Positions 21,912-33,445 of a DNA stretch of 64,000 bases are shown here, in pieces; within the stretch, counting starts at the first letter, position 1; each line of letters opens with the position of its first letter. The notes beneath the pieces were generated by a model. It did not search any database. It was not told where the DNA came from and saw only the letters and a list, made by a program, of their open reading frames with translations. Origin of the DNA: Kingdonia uniflora (Eukaryota; Streptophyta; Magnoliopsida; Ranunculales; Circaeasteraceae). The position numbers and the translations under genes were made by a program. Where the stretch lies: positions 992,001-1,056,000 of the forward strand of contig JACGCM010000882.1 in the NCBI GenBank assembly GCA_014058105.1. The letters are read 5' to 3'.

Positions 21912-23455
21912 TCTTTTTTTTTTTTTTTTTGAGAAACACACATATATTAACAAACTACGGAATTACAGCAAGTTACTAACTGAATTTAGAACTCAGTTAG
22001 GCTCAACACATTAGAGAGATGCTCAAGAGAAGCCAGTTCATGGGCAATAAAGGATCATTTGTTGTGAGTCGGCTGCGATCAAAAGATGGCATTGCTTCTG
22101 GGATCATTGAAAAAGTGCATGTGAAATATTCTCAGTTTGGGAGCACCAGGAGCAAGTGGTATCCTGGATAATATGATTATGTGCTAATCTACTTTTAACT
22201 GGCGGCAATCTTTCAAACAAATAACTGCAATCTGAAGGGAAGTTTAAGCTTCCAAATAAGCTTATGGCATTTGAGAGGAATGTGAGAGGCATTAGAGATA
22301 TGAGGTACAGTTTGTAATTGATGGGCATCTTGGCACACAACTTTATATGCTGATTTAACTGTAAACTTCTCATTTGATGCTAGGATCCATTTAAGAACAT
22401 CATCCTTGTGTGCCAGAGGTAATGGGATTTGAACAATGTGATTTACTTCATCCACAGAGGCAAACTCAATATGTGGGTAAGGGTGTTGAATCTGAGGATT
22501 TGGAGCAGGTTTAAGATGTTGTAAAATGGGAATCCAATTGTTAAGCCAAATTTTAACTTGGGTACCATCCCCAATAGTCCAGCCAAAGTATTTGATCAGC
22601 ATATTTCTAGCTGTTAACACATCCTTCCAGAACCTAGACTGTAAAGATTTAGGTTGACAATGAAACATGGATTCATGAGGAAAATATTTTGGTTTAAACA
22701 CCTTTGCAATGAAGGCTTCTGGTTCATTTATGAACTTCCAAGTGTATTTGCCTAACAGGACAATGTTTTGGGAAAAAAACATGTCTAATACTGAGACCAT
22801 TTAGAGATCTAGGAATAGTGAAATTCTCCCATTTGGTAAGGTGCACCTCATGTTTTTCTTCTTTCTTAAAACCCCACCAGAAATCTCTTTGAAGCTTGTC
22901 CAGGTTATCCAACATAGTAATTCTATGTTGATATACAGGAATAGAAGAGGAAACACTTTTGATAAGAGTAGTCCTGGCAGATTGGCCAAGACATTTAGTT
23001 TTCTACATCTTAAGTTTAGACTACACTCTATTGACAATGTACCCATAATCTAACTTCTTGAATCTAAAAAGGATAATAGATGTTCCCAGATATGTGGAAG
23101 TAAAGTGAGCTCTCTGAATGCGTAACACTCTCCTAACAATGTTCGCCAATCTACTAGGAATGTCAGGACTTATAAAGGCCTCAGATTTTTTGATAATTAA
23201 CCTCTTGACCAGAAAGAAAGTTATAATGTTGGAAAATCCTTTTAAAACTCCAACTTCTTGAATAGTGGCTCTACAAAACAGAAAGGAGTCATCAGCAAAG
23301 AACATATGCGAGATGGGCGGAACATGTCTCCCAAAGCAAATAACATATGCGAGATGGGTGGAACATGTCTCCCAAAGTTTTATTCCATGAATATGAGAAT
23401 CTGCCTCATTTTTAAGAAGTCTTGATAGAAATTCTCTGACTTCCATCATGATGTA
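21912..23455 (-). mobile_element. 5'-truncated L1-type LINE fragment
   Basis: On the minus strand, frames run from reverse transcriptase motif text (MFFADDSFLFCRA near 23300) through the thumb (23046-22724, RDFWWGFKKEEKHEVHL) to connection and zf-RVT text (22800-22104, KLPFRLQLF and CSWCSQTENISHALF). They end in an A run, seen as T at 21912-21929. Frameshifts are frequent. The 5' truncation within reverse transcriptase is typical of LINE copies. No clear target duplication was found. Confidence 0.85.
23301..23382. repeat. 41-bp tandem duplication in the LINE reverse transcriptase
   Basis: AACATATGCGAGATGGG starts at 23301 and again at 23342, and the two 41-bp copies differ at few positions. 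It doubles the codons just upstream of the FADD motif. Confidence 0.85.
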
Positions 23456-23500
23456 GAAGAAAAAAACATCACACTAAACAGTCCACAACATCACGCTAAC

Positions 23501-23632
23501 TGATATGCTTAACAGAGTTGAAGTTCTTATACTCTTACCTTGCAAGATCCTCTGGACCAAATAAATTGATATGCTTAACAGAGTTGAAGTTCTTATACTC
23601 TTACCTTGCAAGATCCTCTGGACCAACTAAAT
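23501..23632. repeat. 66-bp tandem duplication
   Basis: TGATATGCTTAACAGAG begins at 23501 and 23567. The two 66-bp units are nearly identical, ending GGACCAAATAAAT and GGACCAACTAAAT. It lies just past the LINE 5' end. Confidence 0.9.
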
Positions 23633-23639
23633 TGGGTGT

Positions 23640-25555
23640 GAGCATCTACAACAATCATGCGAGACTAGACAAAATAAACCTGTGCTCAATTTAGTAGATT
23701 TAGATTTTTAAATGTAAATTACATTGCAAACACCTGACATTACTAATCAGTCTACGACCAATACAAGGGCGAGAAAAGCATTATATATACTGACAAGTTC
23801 TAAGATTATGAGCACAAAGGTTGAAATTACAATGACTACATTACACCAAACTAATAATGAAGATGCACTGAAGTTGCATCCAAAATACAGCAGGGTAACA
23901 GACACATACAAAGGATGCATATCTTCTCCAGCGTTTCTAACCTTACGACTGCCGCTAACTACCTCAAACATGGTCTGTACGATAATCCTGAGATCTCATA
24001 GAAGTTTCTAATTTGTCTGACACTGTTAAACTGGACAACTCTTAAACCATCTCCAGCTATAACTGTTTACCTGTTGAAGAAAAATCAGATGAAAAAGACT
24101 CGTTCAATAGCTTCTTATCACATTATTTTAACTTGAATTGGACACAATAATCCTAATAGTAGAAAAAATTTCATCAAGAGAAGGTTCATTTTGCAGTTTA
24201 AGCACGTAACTTCAGTGAGATTTTTTTTTTTATATAATCGGGGAACCTGGATACGAGAAGTAAAAAGTATTTTAAGACATCACTAGAGTACTGAAACTCA
24301 GATAAATAATAGAGCTAATCTTCAAAGGATTCCAGCTCTATATAAGGCAATGACAAAAGCTGCTTCTATTTCATTGGCTAGGCAGAAAGACCAAATAAAG
24401 ACTCTGAGATCTTTCCATAAAATTATCTCCTACGATTTATAGTGAAAATATACATATATCTCATATACTAGACGCTCCGTCATGATTCATTACTTAAGGG
24501 TGGGAAGTGTAGAAAATCGAGATTCATTTGTTTTATAAACTATTATCAATTCCTCCACAGCTTAATTTTGGTCAACCAGATTCTGAACTTTTCTGTCTTA
24601 ACAAAGAATTTTTGGCAGATAACTAAGCCTATAATTCAATTATTTTAGTTTTTTTATCATACAGATACCAATGAGTAAATCATTATAGTATCTTCTCCCT
24701 TGAACAAAGGGTTTGGCGATATGGATAAAAGGTAACTCTCGGTATTTCAACGACAAGTTCTCTTTGAAGGAAAGATTGTTTTGGATATCATTTTTTAGAA
24801 GATTTGGGATATCATTGGCACCTAATTGTATCTTGGTCCTAGATAATTCTAACTTCTATTGCCATGGCAGTTTGAGAAGGAATTCTTAGTATGTAACTAT
24901 TTCCTATTGCCGGAGTACTTTATTGTAGTATTGTGTACATTGCTACAGACAACTTCATTCCCCTTTCTAATCAATATATTTTTACCCTTGGAAAAGGACT
25001 AATGTTTAAACTACCAGAAGAAACATAATGATAGAAAATACACAAATTCAAATGGTCCAAAAGTCGCCCTTAACATTTCTATCATAATCGGGAACCTGAA
25101 AAGTCTGCCAAGAATAAAAAACTTACAGAAAACCAAATCCATTATTATCACATAAACCTATCCAAACTATCATGGTCAACAAAGCCTGTCCAGTGTCACT
25201 GCCATTATTCAGTTTCTATCTAGAGCCCCATCTTTATTTGCAAACTTAACAAAATTCTTCAAACCTTCAATTTTCCCCTTAAGAACTCTGACCTCACTAC
25301 TCACTAGTATCCTCACCAGTCTTCCCTTTTCCATTTTTTCCTTTTTGGTATGCAGGTTAATCCGGTGTCATAATTCACCACCATTTTCCCCAACTTATCC
25401 CTTGAACCCATCCCAAGCATTTTCATCAATGTTAAACATTCTAAAATTGTCACTTGAAATTGAATACGAAACATTTTACTCTATAAACATAGATGTACTA
25501 CTAGCTAAACTAGCTAAATTTTATAAATTAGTTTGTATCCAACATTAACTTCAAA
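23640..25555. other. Spacer downstream of the trihelix gene
   Basis: No exon could be assigned. If the trihelix gene is spliced at 25614, its last exon and 3' UTR would lie here. A short imperfect repeat (GTACTACTAGCTAAACT) occurs at about 25496 and 25572. Otherwise it is AT-rich and featureless to my reading. Confidence 0.4.
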
Positions 25556-26434
25556 TCAAATAATAATCAATGTACTACTAGCTAAACTGGCATGTCTAGT
25601 ACTTAAATGCTCACCATTGTTGGAACGCTTAGTGAGTTTCATCCTCTTGAGATCCAAATGAGCTTCCATAAACATCTGCATTCTCTGAATCTCAATATCT
25701 TTCGCAAACTCCATCCTCTGCTTCTCCAACTCCATCATCTGCTCTTGTCTCGCACTCTCCATCCTCTCATAAACCTCTCCAAACTTCAAAAGCGACTTCG
25801 CAAGCTCCCCAATAACCGAACCATCCTTCAAATCCATACCCACTCGCCTCTTCCTCCCACCGTTACTAAACACCCCATCCTCTTCCTCCTCCTCCTCCTC
25901 CTCGCCACCACCACCAAGACTAGAACTCCCAGTGGACCCAATAGACTTAGACGACGATCCATCCCTATACACAGCTCGACCATTAGACTTATGGTTAGGG
26001 TTAGGGTTAGGATCAAATGTTTCCTTCTTCACCGCCAAATTAACCCAAGGAGGTCTATAGGCTATCGGCGGGGGCATAATTTTCTTGAGGGGGGTTACAA
26101 CGGGTTCGCCGCTACCGGCTTGACCAATTAGGTAATCTAATTGGTCAAAAAGAGGCCAGCTTGACGTCCCTGGCTTGGTTTTCTCAAGCTTATACTTCTT
26201 CTTAACGGTATCGACACGGTTTCGACACTGAACATCGGTGCGAGGGGGCTTTTTATCGCCCTCTCGACAAATGTTAACCGCATCGGCAACCTCCTTCCAG
26301 TCTTTCTGGCGGAGGTTGCCACGGTTCAATTGGAGGTACCGATCTCCCCAAGCATCCATTAGGGTTGAGGTTTCGGATTCGGTCCAACAATCGTCTCGAC
26401 CACCACCACCATGGCTCACAATAGCATCTTTCAT
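25556..26434 (-). CDS. Trihelix (SIP1/ASIL-type) transcription factor
   Basis: A nuclear DNA-binding protein with one N-terminal trihelix (MADF/Myb-like) domain at residues 17-90. WTESETSTLMDAWGDRY opens helix 1, DWKEVADAVN gives helix 2, and CRNRVDTVKKKYKLEK gives helix 3. A linker with PWVNLAVK follows, then NPNPNPN, an S/G-rich part, an eight-glutamate run, the basic GGRKRRVG and a C-terminal coiled coil (about residues 215-268, ERMESARQEQMMELEKQRM). This layout is that of SIP1-clade trihelix proteins such as ASIL1/2. The last ~20 residues after KRSNN do not look like the family. A strong donor (ATG|gtgagc at 25615/25614) suggests the true end lies in another exon downstream. The protein would be 292 residues if unspliced. 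The acidic run comes from a CTC/TCC microsatellite. Confidence 0.85.
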   Translation of the reverse strand: MKDAIVSHGGGGRDDCWTESETSTLMDAWGDRYLQLNRGNLRQKDWKEVADAVNICREGDKKPPRTDVQCRNRVDTVKKKYKLEKTKPGTSSWPLFDQLDYLIGQAGSGEPVVTPLKKIMPPPIAYRPPWVNLAVKKETFDPNPNPNHKSNGRAVYRDGSSSKSIGSTGSSSLGGGGEEEEEEEEDGVFSNGGRKRRVGMDLKDGSVIGELAKSLLKFGEVYERMESARQEQMMELEKQRMEFAKDIEIQRMQMFMEAHLDLKRMKLTKRSNNGEHLSTRHASLASSTLIII

Positions 26435-27546
26435 TGTGTACGTTAGTGGTGTTTAGGGGGGGGGTGTAGGTTAGGGGTTTAGGTGGTGGTTGTTGCTAAG
26501 ATGTGCCGGGGGTTTAGAGATGATGATGAGGAGGAGGGGTGAGAGTTCCGTTATGACGGAAATTGGGGAGAGAAGAGGAGAGAGGGAGGTCCGTTTATCG
26601 ACGGTAAACGTCATCTCGTGTGGTTTGGTTGGGTTGGGGGGAATACCGATCAACGGCTGAACCGGCCCGGTCTAAAGTCAAACGGAACTTTCAAAGTCCA
26701 ATAATGTTTTTGCTCTCTAAACAGCAGGATTACGTAGAACTTGGGAGCCGGTAATAACTTCATTAGTTAAAGAGCTAACTCCAGTAGAGGAGTTGCCATA
26801 GCCCATAAGACCTAAAGTCCATGGGAAAAAAAACATTTGAGTTCCCAACGCTATGGTCCTAAGGTAATATCCAAAGCTGTTGGCGTTGTGTTTTTATAAC
26901 ATACAGAACACTAAGGTCCTAGCGTTGATGAGAAAAAAAAACCTAAAAATCATTTTCGTAAATTTCTTTTCAAAAGCTCATTCAAATATGAATTTTAACA
27001 AAATGTTGTCACAATTACATACACAAATTGACTTAATTTTTCTCTTTTAAGTTTAATTTTGATTATAAGTGTTGTTGTCATAACTTTTAAATTTTGAGTT
27101 GAGATATGATTAGAGAGAGAAAGAAAGATGCAGAAAGAAGACAAAAGATAAACGACGGTGACGACGAAAATATCAAGTAGTCCTAGTATCGTCGGAGAGA
27201 GGGAGGAAAACCCACGAAAGAGAGATTTTTTTTGTTATGATTGTAGTCTTCCCTCTTTCGAGTTATATACCCAAAGGAGGACTCAATCCTCTATGTAGTG
27301 TTTTAGTAAAAGAGGGTTAGTGAAGATACAATAGCCATTTGGGGGTGAAGGCCATTCCTGATTCCCCACACTTAGTCGTTTCCCACATGTTGTATTATTA
27401 AACGAACGTAGGGAGTGTTCCTACATTAGGCACAATTTAACAAATGTATGGGGCACTAAAATTTTTTTCTCCTTCTTTCCGCCGACCAAGAATTCAGCGA
27501 GTTATATCAGCATAAAGAATAATACAATTTGAGTTTTGTGTTGATT
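26435..27546. other. Trihelix upstream region and spacer
   Basis: The part next to the gene is rich in GAGGAGG/GGGGG and GA tracts, as in plant 5' leaders. Around 26845-26935 there is an inverted pair (CAACGCTATGGTCCTAAGG and its inverse CAACGCTAGGACCTTAG), which might mark a small MITE. No gene was seen. Confidence 0.4.
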
Positions 27547-27617
27547 AGGCGACACCCGAATTTGAACTGGGGAAAAAGAATTTGCAGTCCCCCGCCATAC
27601 CACTCGCCCATGCCGCC
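27547..27617 (-). pseudogene. trnC-GCA: Plastid-type tRNA-Cys (GCA) copy in nuclear DNA
   Basis: The minus strand reads GGCGGCATGGGCGAGTGG and ends GGGTGTCGCCT. It has the loop ACTGCAAA (anticodon GCA) and the T-arm AGTTCAAATTCGGG. This matches plastid trnC almost base for base. A GGCC to GGGC change in the D stem and one or two other substitutions look like decay. The acceptor stem still pairs. It is most simply a small insertion of organellar DNA. I cannot see further plastid gene content on either side. Confidence 0.8.
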
Positions 27618-27720
27618 AAAATAATACATTGCTGGAACTACCCCACACAGGTTAATTTTGTTTACTTAATTCATGAATTCATGAAAGGTTCTTGAATCTC
27701 AAATTTTGTTTACTTAATGG

Positions 27721-28877
27721 TAGGGGTGAGCATGGGTCGGTTTTGGGCCGAAACCAAAACATTCAGTTTATAAATATTGAAACCGAAACCGCACTATGCC
27801 TAAACCGAACTGAGCCGAATCGATGGAAAGTCAGGCAAAACTGAAACCGATCCGAAAAATCAAAGGAGAAATCGAACGAAACCGAAACTGAACTACTTCT
27901 CTCTCTCTCTCTGAATTTGAGTGTGAAGAGAAATGCAGGAGCTGTTTCCAAAAGTACATTAAATTTATTACATATATAACAGGAGATTTACAGAAGACAT
28001 CAATTATATGATTAACAAAAGAGATAAATGCATATGTAAATGGCATATTAGGTACCTTGTTGGCAATGGTGAATGATAAATAGGAGCATAGGCGGACTCA
28101 CGCTCAGCCGCAAGCTGTTGAACTTTCTGGAAACCTTCCTCCCATCTCCATCGCCTTCTATTGAGAACCCTCTTATTGTAGTTGATTACCTTGTAGACTC
28201 ATTTGGGGTCCCAAGGAACAGAACAATCTCTGCCTCCAAAGACTTCTTTCGTTCTGCCTCGCCCACTAGTATGAGTATTGTGCCTGAGTTCCTCAAACAA
28301 AGTCTAGGTTTCTCAGATGCCCAGATCACAAATATCATCTCCATGAATCACAAATTACTTTCTTCCAATGTCAAGAAAACCCAAACTCAAATACCTTGAA
28401 CACCTAGGCTTCTTTGGCTCCTCTATTGCTCATCTCATCTCTGCTAATCCTATCATTCTTAAGAGTGACATTGATAACACTATCATCTCTACTATCGAAT
28501 TTCTTCAGTCCTTACAACTCTCTAATAAAGACATAATTAAGGTGCTTAGGAGATGTAATTGGCTTCTAACTCTTGAGATACAGAAGAATGTTAGCTTCAA
28601 TATTGAGATTCTATACCAATGTGGGTTTTTTTTTTAATTGGGGAAGGCAGAGAGCTGAGAGAGAGGAGAACAAGGAGGTAGTTATGTTTTCTTTTAATAT
28701 GTTAATAGTCGGTTCGGTTCGGTTTTGGTAGTTTCTCTATAGTCGAACCAAAACTGATTCGGTTTTTAGCTTTTCAAACCGAAACCAAATCGAAGCTTCT
28801 GAAAATTGAACCAAACCGAAAAAATTGTTCAATTTGGGTTTGGTTTTTCTGTTTGGTCGGTTTACTGCTCAACCCTT
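27721..28877. mobile_element. hAT-type element carrying an mTERF gene fragment
   Basis: CTTAATGG occurs at 27713-27720 and 28878-28885, a perfect 8-bp target duplication. The ends are TAGGGGTGAGCA and TGCTCAACCCTT. Next to both ends lie arrays of AACCGAAA and CGGTTC variants (27750-27890 and 28700-28865). The 550-bp centre holds an mTERF-like coding fragment. No transposase is present, so it depends on another element. Confidence 0.88.
28073..28636 (+). pseudogene. mTERF-domain gene fragment captured in a hAT element
   Basis: Two overlapping frames give mTERF text. VVDYLVDSFGVPRNRTISA and VPEFLKQSLGFSDAQITNII occur before about 28385. PKLKYLEHLGFFGSSIAHLI and FLQSLQLSNKDIIKVLRR occur after a frame shift near 28370. 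These match the paired-helix repeats of plant mitochondrial/plastid termination-factor proteins. The fragment has no full start or end and stops inside the element at a T run. Its parent gene is elsewhere in the genome. Confidence 0.85.
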
Positions 28878-28885
28878 CTTAATGG

Positions 28886-29226
28886 CATAAGAAAATCAAA
28901 AATAAAATTGTTACACAACTAATCAATCCTTTTACGTTTTAATTATTACAACAATTTATATATATGTAAACCCTAGAACATTAAATGTTACACAAATATC
29001 TATATTACAAATAAGATAGGTTGTTCTAAGTGGAGGGATTTGTCCCAGTCATAAGTACAGTTAGCCCCTTTAAAAAGGAAAAAAAAAACCTTTAACAAGA
29101 AACTACTTTTTCTCTATAATTTTTTAACTTCTTCCATAACCAACTCTCTAAAATTAAAATACACACCTATCTACATATCACCAAACTTCTGCCATTTGTT
29201 GTAAGTTGTATGTGTTATACTGATAA
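28886..29226. other. AT-rich spacer
   Basis: No gene, repeat boundary or RNA is visible. It separates the hAT element from the LTR element. Confidence 0.5.
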
Positions 29227-31844
29227 TGTAAGAGCCTAATTTCGTAGTAGCTCAAAATAGTTTTTACACCAAATGTACCTGTGACAAGAATTAGTATAAC
29301 CCAATATAAAAATAACAATGTGATTAGCATGAAAACCTTTGAATATATAAAAACCACGACCTTGGCTTGAGGATTTAGTAACTGTAACTTTATTGCTTGA
29401 GGCTCAATATATTTGATTACAAGTTATGATATCTTAAGTTAGAAGATCTTAGTTGGCCATCTCTTTTTTTGTGCTCTATTCCTTTTATAGACCTCATTTT
29501 CAATTCATTTTCGTATGCGAGCACGTTCCCCTAAAAAGGGGGATAAGTGGTAGTTAGATCTGTAAGTTCTTTATAGACCTTATCCTTAGTTAATTTTCGT
29601 GTGCGAACACGTTCCCCTGAAAATAGAGGTAAGTGGTAATTAGATCTGTAACTGTTTTATAGATCTCATCCTCAGTTCTTTTTCCAGGTGTTAATGTTGA
29701 TATGGTGCATCATGTGTATGTTACGTGAGTCTGGCATGACACTAGTTCGATGATATCACAGCTCGAGGGATAGGTCTCTACAATTACCCCTCTCTCAACT
29801 GAAGGCAATGGTGCCTTGAGTTGAGAAGTTCATAATCGAGTTTGCTCTTTGAAACTTAAAACTGTTTTTCTGACAAGTTGAATGATAGACCCTGAAGCTC
29901 GAAAGATTATTGTAAGAGGGATTGCGTTGAATGAAATAGCCGATGAAGATGAAATGATTGTTAGTGGTAAAGTGATCAGATGTAGTTTTGTAGGGCATCT
30001 AGGACTAACCAATTGTTGACCTGTAATATTAACTTGTAATGTGTTGGTCAAATTGGATGAACCAATTGTAGACCTGTAATATGTTGGTCGAATTGGATGA
30101 ACCAATTGTAGACCTGTAATATAGTATATGTGTTGGTTGAATTGGATGAACCAATTGTGGACCTGGAATATAGTAGATGTGTTGGTCGAATTGGATGAAC
30201 CAATTGCGGACATGTAATATATTGGTCAAATTGGATGAACCAATTGTGGACCTGCAATATAGTAGATGTGTTGGCCGAATTAGATGAACCAATTGTAGAC
30301 CTGAAATATAATAGATGTATTAGTCGAATTGGATAAACCAATTGTAGACTTGGAAAATAGTAGATGTGTTGGCCGAATTGGATAAACCAATTGTGGACCT
30401 AAAAAATAGTAGATGTGTTAGTTGAATTGGATGAACCAATTGTGGACCTGTAATATGTTGGTCGAATTGGATGAACCAATTATGGAGCTGTAATCTGTTG
30501 ATAAAATTTGATGAACCAATTGTGGACCTATCAACGAGCTTTAATTTGTGTGCTTGAGCATCGAGCTTAATAAAGAGTTGGCAATAAGCTTCTATCTGAT
30601 GATGAACTTGAGTTCTGTGGTTGAGCATTTTTCTTGAAAATGGATTTGTAACTGACTGGAGTACCTCGACCTCGAGCGCCTTATTGGATATGATCTTGTT
30701 AACGAGCTTGAATTGAAAGCTGGTAAAAGCTTAATAATAAGGTCGAGCATTGAGTTTGGAGCTGAGGTCGAGCATCGAGTTTGGAGCTGACGCCGAGCAT
30801 TGAGTCTGAAGCTTCCTCCAATCGTCTTCCTCCTCTTTATTACCCCCAGTATTGATTGTACATCTCGAAGTGTGATCGATGTTGGAGGTTGATATTACTT
30901 TGATTTGTAATTATCTGGTCTCTATCCAATACCCCAGCTAAGTAAGCTAAGGATGCAGTACTTTCAAGGCAATCTGCAACATGGTCGTCCAGTCTTCATG
31001 TCATTTAAACTCTGCTTGTCAAGCTCAAGGTTCATCTTTGAGCTCCTGTTCGCGAAGCTCTCTATCATGCACCAACTGACGTTTGAGCTCATTCTGCTTC
31101 TCTGTTTCGACGTTGAGGTTTGCCCTTAATTCTGCTAGCTGATCAGGTTCTATGAAGACTTCATGCTGAACTATTGTGGGTAGTTGCTTAGAAGTCACTA
31201 CGATTGGAAATTGATCATTGAGTAACTGTCTGTCTTAGAATTTTGTGAAAATGTCTTTTTTCCCACATACGACACAAAATATAAGGGCCTAATTTCGTAG
31301 TAGCTTGAATAACTCAAAATAGCTCTTACACCAAATGTATCTGTGACAAGAATTAGTATAATCCAATATAAAAATGACACAGGTGATTAGTGTGGAAAAC
31401 TTTGAATAAGTAAAACCCCGACCTCGGCTTGAAGATTTAGTAACTGTAACTTTATTGCTTGAGGCTTGATATATTTTATTACAAGTTATGATCTCTTGAG
31501 CTAGAAAAATTTAGTTGACCATCTTTTCTTCTGTACTCTATTCCTTTTATAGACCTCATTCTCAATTATTTTTTTTGTGCGAGCACGTTCCCCTGAAAAT
31601 GGGGGTAAGTGATAGTTAGATCTGTAACTGCTTTATAGAACTCATCCTCAATTCGTTTTCGTGTGCAAACACGTTCCCTTGAAAATGGGGGTAAGTGGTA
31701 GTTAGATTTGTAAATGTTTTATAAACCTCATCCTCAGTTCGTTTTCTAGGTGTCAATGTTGATATGGTGTATCATGTGTATGTTGCGTGAATCTGACATG
31801 GTACTAGTTCGATGATATTACAGCTCGAGGGAGAGGTCTCTACA
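29227..31844 (-). mobile_element. Non-autonomous, gypsy-like LTR retrotransposon (2.6 kb)
   Basis: LTRs are at 29227-29782 and 31280-31844 (start TGTAAGAGCC/TATAAGGGCC, end GTCTCTACA). The 5-bp flanks are GATAA and AATAA. A purine tract (GAGAGAGGGG on the minus strand) abuts the left LTR. The bases next to the right LTR (TTTTGTGTCGTATGTGGG, minus) resemble the primer-binding site of plant gypsy elements. Both set the minus orientation. The inside has a short gag-like stretch (about 31200-30950, VFIEPDQLAELRANLNVE) and a minisatellite. There is no pol. Confidence 0.8.
30007..30528. repeat. Minisatellite in the LTR element, about 12 units
   Basis: Units of about 40-52 bp repeat TTGGTCGAATTGGATGAACC followed by AATTGTGGACCTG. 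Longer units include an extra ATAGTAGATGTG. Each unit holds a short palindrome (AATTGG with CCAATT four to five bases apart). On the minus strand the array stays open and would encode a repetitive WFIQF/LVHPI peptide, which is probably coincidental. Confidence 0.9.
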
Positions 31845-32206
31845 AATAACATGTGTCTAACTAATATACATGAAATGCCATGTATGAGAAACCACCTACG
31901 TACTAAAAATTACCTACTTGAACTACAGGCATTGAAATTTAAACTTTACTACATTTCCTTCACAAACCTTCATCTATTCTTCAATTTATGAAACCACATT
32001 TTTGCTAATCCTCAAAGCTTATCTCATCGATTCTCCTTCTACCAAAGCACAAAGTCTTTCTCTTTCTCTCTTGAATACTTTATGAAATTGAGAATTCTGT
32101 TATTGTTTCTTTTAACTTGCGTAGCTTTGCTGAATCCGATTGTGTTCTTAGGTTTCGATGGGTCTTGCAGAATCCAAGTGTATTTGAAAGTATCTTTTGT
32201 TTATTA
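31845..32206 (+). other. Spacer with a possible signal-peptide exon
   Basis: From the ATG at 32082 the plus strand encodes MKLRILLLFLLTCVALLNP followed by about 25 more residues. The start has the shape of a secretory signal peptide and follows a CT-rich leader-like stretch. Copia A begins at 32207 and would cut such a gene. It matches no family I recognise. Confidence 0.25.
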
Positions 32207-32589
32207 TGTATTACAATCTACATGAACAAACAACACCTCTTAAGAAGATGATCGAGTCTAGTGTATGCACACTATCTCCTTATGACAGATTCGCCCCTAC
32301 CATAGTACGTTATAGGAATAAGGGCCCCTGTCTCCCAGGATACAATGATCAACCATAGAGAGAAGAAAACACTTCTATCTATCTGCCAAATGAACCTTAA
32401 TTGCGTCTATTTTCTCTCTCGAAGAAATGACTCAAGAAAACTCTGTAAAACTGATAAAAATAAATGAAAACGAAGTTGGGTTATATAGAGCATAGGTGAC
32501 TCTTCACCAAGGGTGGGTCACACCTTAAGACACACCTCAAGTTATGCCTCTTCACCAAATGATACACCTTAAGTTTCGTATGTTGGAGA

Positions 32590-33445
32590 TGTCAGGGAAA
32601 ATCTATACTATGCTACCTCTGCAACAAATTTCAAAAGCAGAGATTAATAGAATTAGACCAACAACAGTAGCAAGATAAACTTGAGGTGCCGAAGTAATGA
32701 TCGTAAATGCTGAGTTGAGGAATAGGTCTCTATCTTTAAGACGTTTTGCCACACCGTCTTTTACAAACAGTTGATTGCTGCGTCGCCTCCAGGATAAAAC
32801 AACATATTATGAACTTCTTTTGCAAGGAAGAAGGACCTTCATATGATTTGCACTTTTAATTGGTTTACTCAGATTCTAGACTCATGATTATATTAAAGAA
32901 AGGAGAAGAACTGTGTATTCAATCGATTGATAAAACTGAGGCACAATTTCTCTTTATATAGAGCAAGTTCGAAACGGTAACAAGAGTTAATGGCGGGACA
33001 CATCATCAAAAATGTTCGAAACAGAAGTAAAATATTTATGACTTAATTACGAAACAATTACGCTTGAGGAATTTAAAAAATAGAAAAGTTCAGTTCGAAT
33101 ATGCTCGGTTCGAATTTGGTCTTCTGGGAACTCCAGATCGAAATAGACTCAGTTCGAATTTGGTCTCCTGGTAACTTCAGGTCGAGATCAAATAGACTCA
33201 GTTTGAATTGGTCCAGCTGGTCTAGGTCGAATAAAATTGGTTTTGACAAAATCAATTCTTTCATAGAAGCCCAAGTTCGAGGCCCAAGCCCATGAGCCAA
33301 ACAAGTTTTAAACCCATTTTTTCGGCCCGCCCCCACCCAACATAGTGAATAAATGACCTAGGTTATATCAAGGAAGTAAACTATTCTTCCAAGAAATGTG
33401 GGACTAAAGAAGCCACATATAGTTTTGGAGATATAAAACCCAACA
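32590..33445 (-). repeat. 3' LTR of element B (856 bp)
   Basis: Begins TGTCAGGGAAAATC and ends AAAACCCAACA, followed by the purine-tract complement ATCCCCCACTATATCG. It contains direct repeats built on AGTTCGAATTTGGTC at 33085-33240. Confidence 0.88.

Noticed and set aside
25993..26012. Telomere-like GGTTAGGGTTAGGG run
   Set aside because: It lies in frame inside the trihelix gene and encodes the NPNPNPN repeat. Only about three units are present.
25607..26131. 174-residue open frame on the plus strand
   Set aside because: Opposite strand of the trihelix gene, low-complexity in composition.
29830..30341. Repetitive 97-127-residue frames reading WFIQF/LVHPI
   Set aside because: They arise because the minisatellite has no stop in that frame. 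No sign of a real protein.
30007..30528. CRISPR-like array of repeats
   Set aside because: The units are contiguous with no unique spacers, in plant nuclear DNA inside an LTR element.
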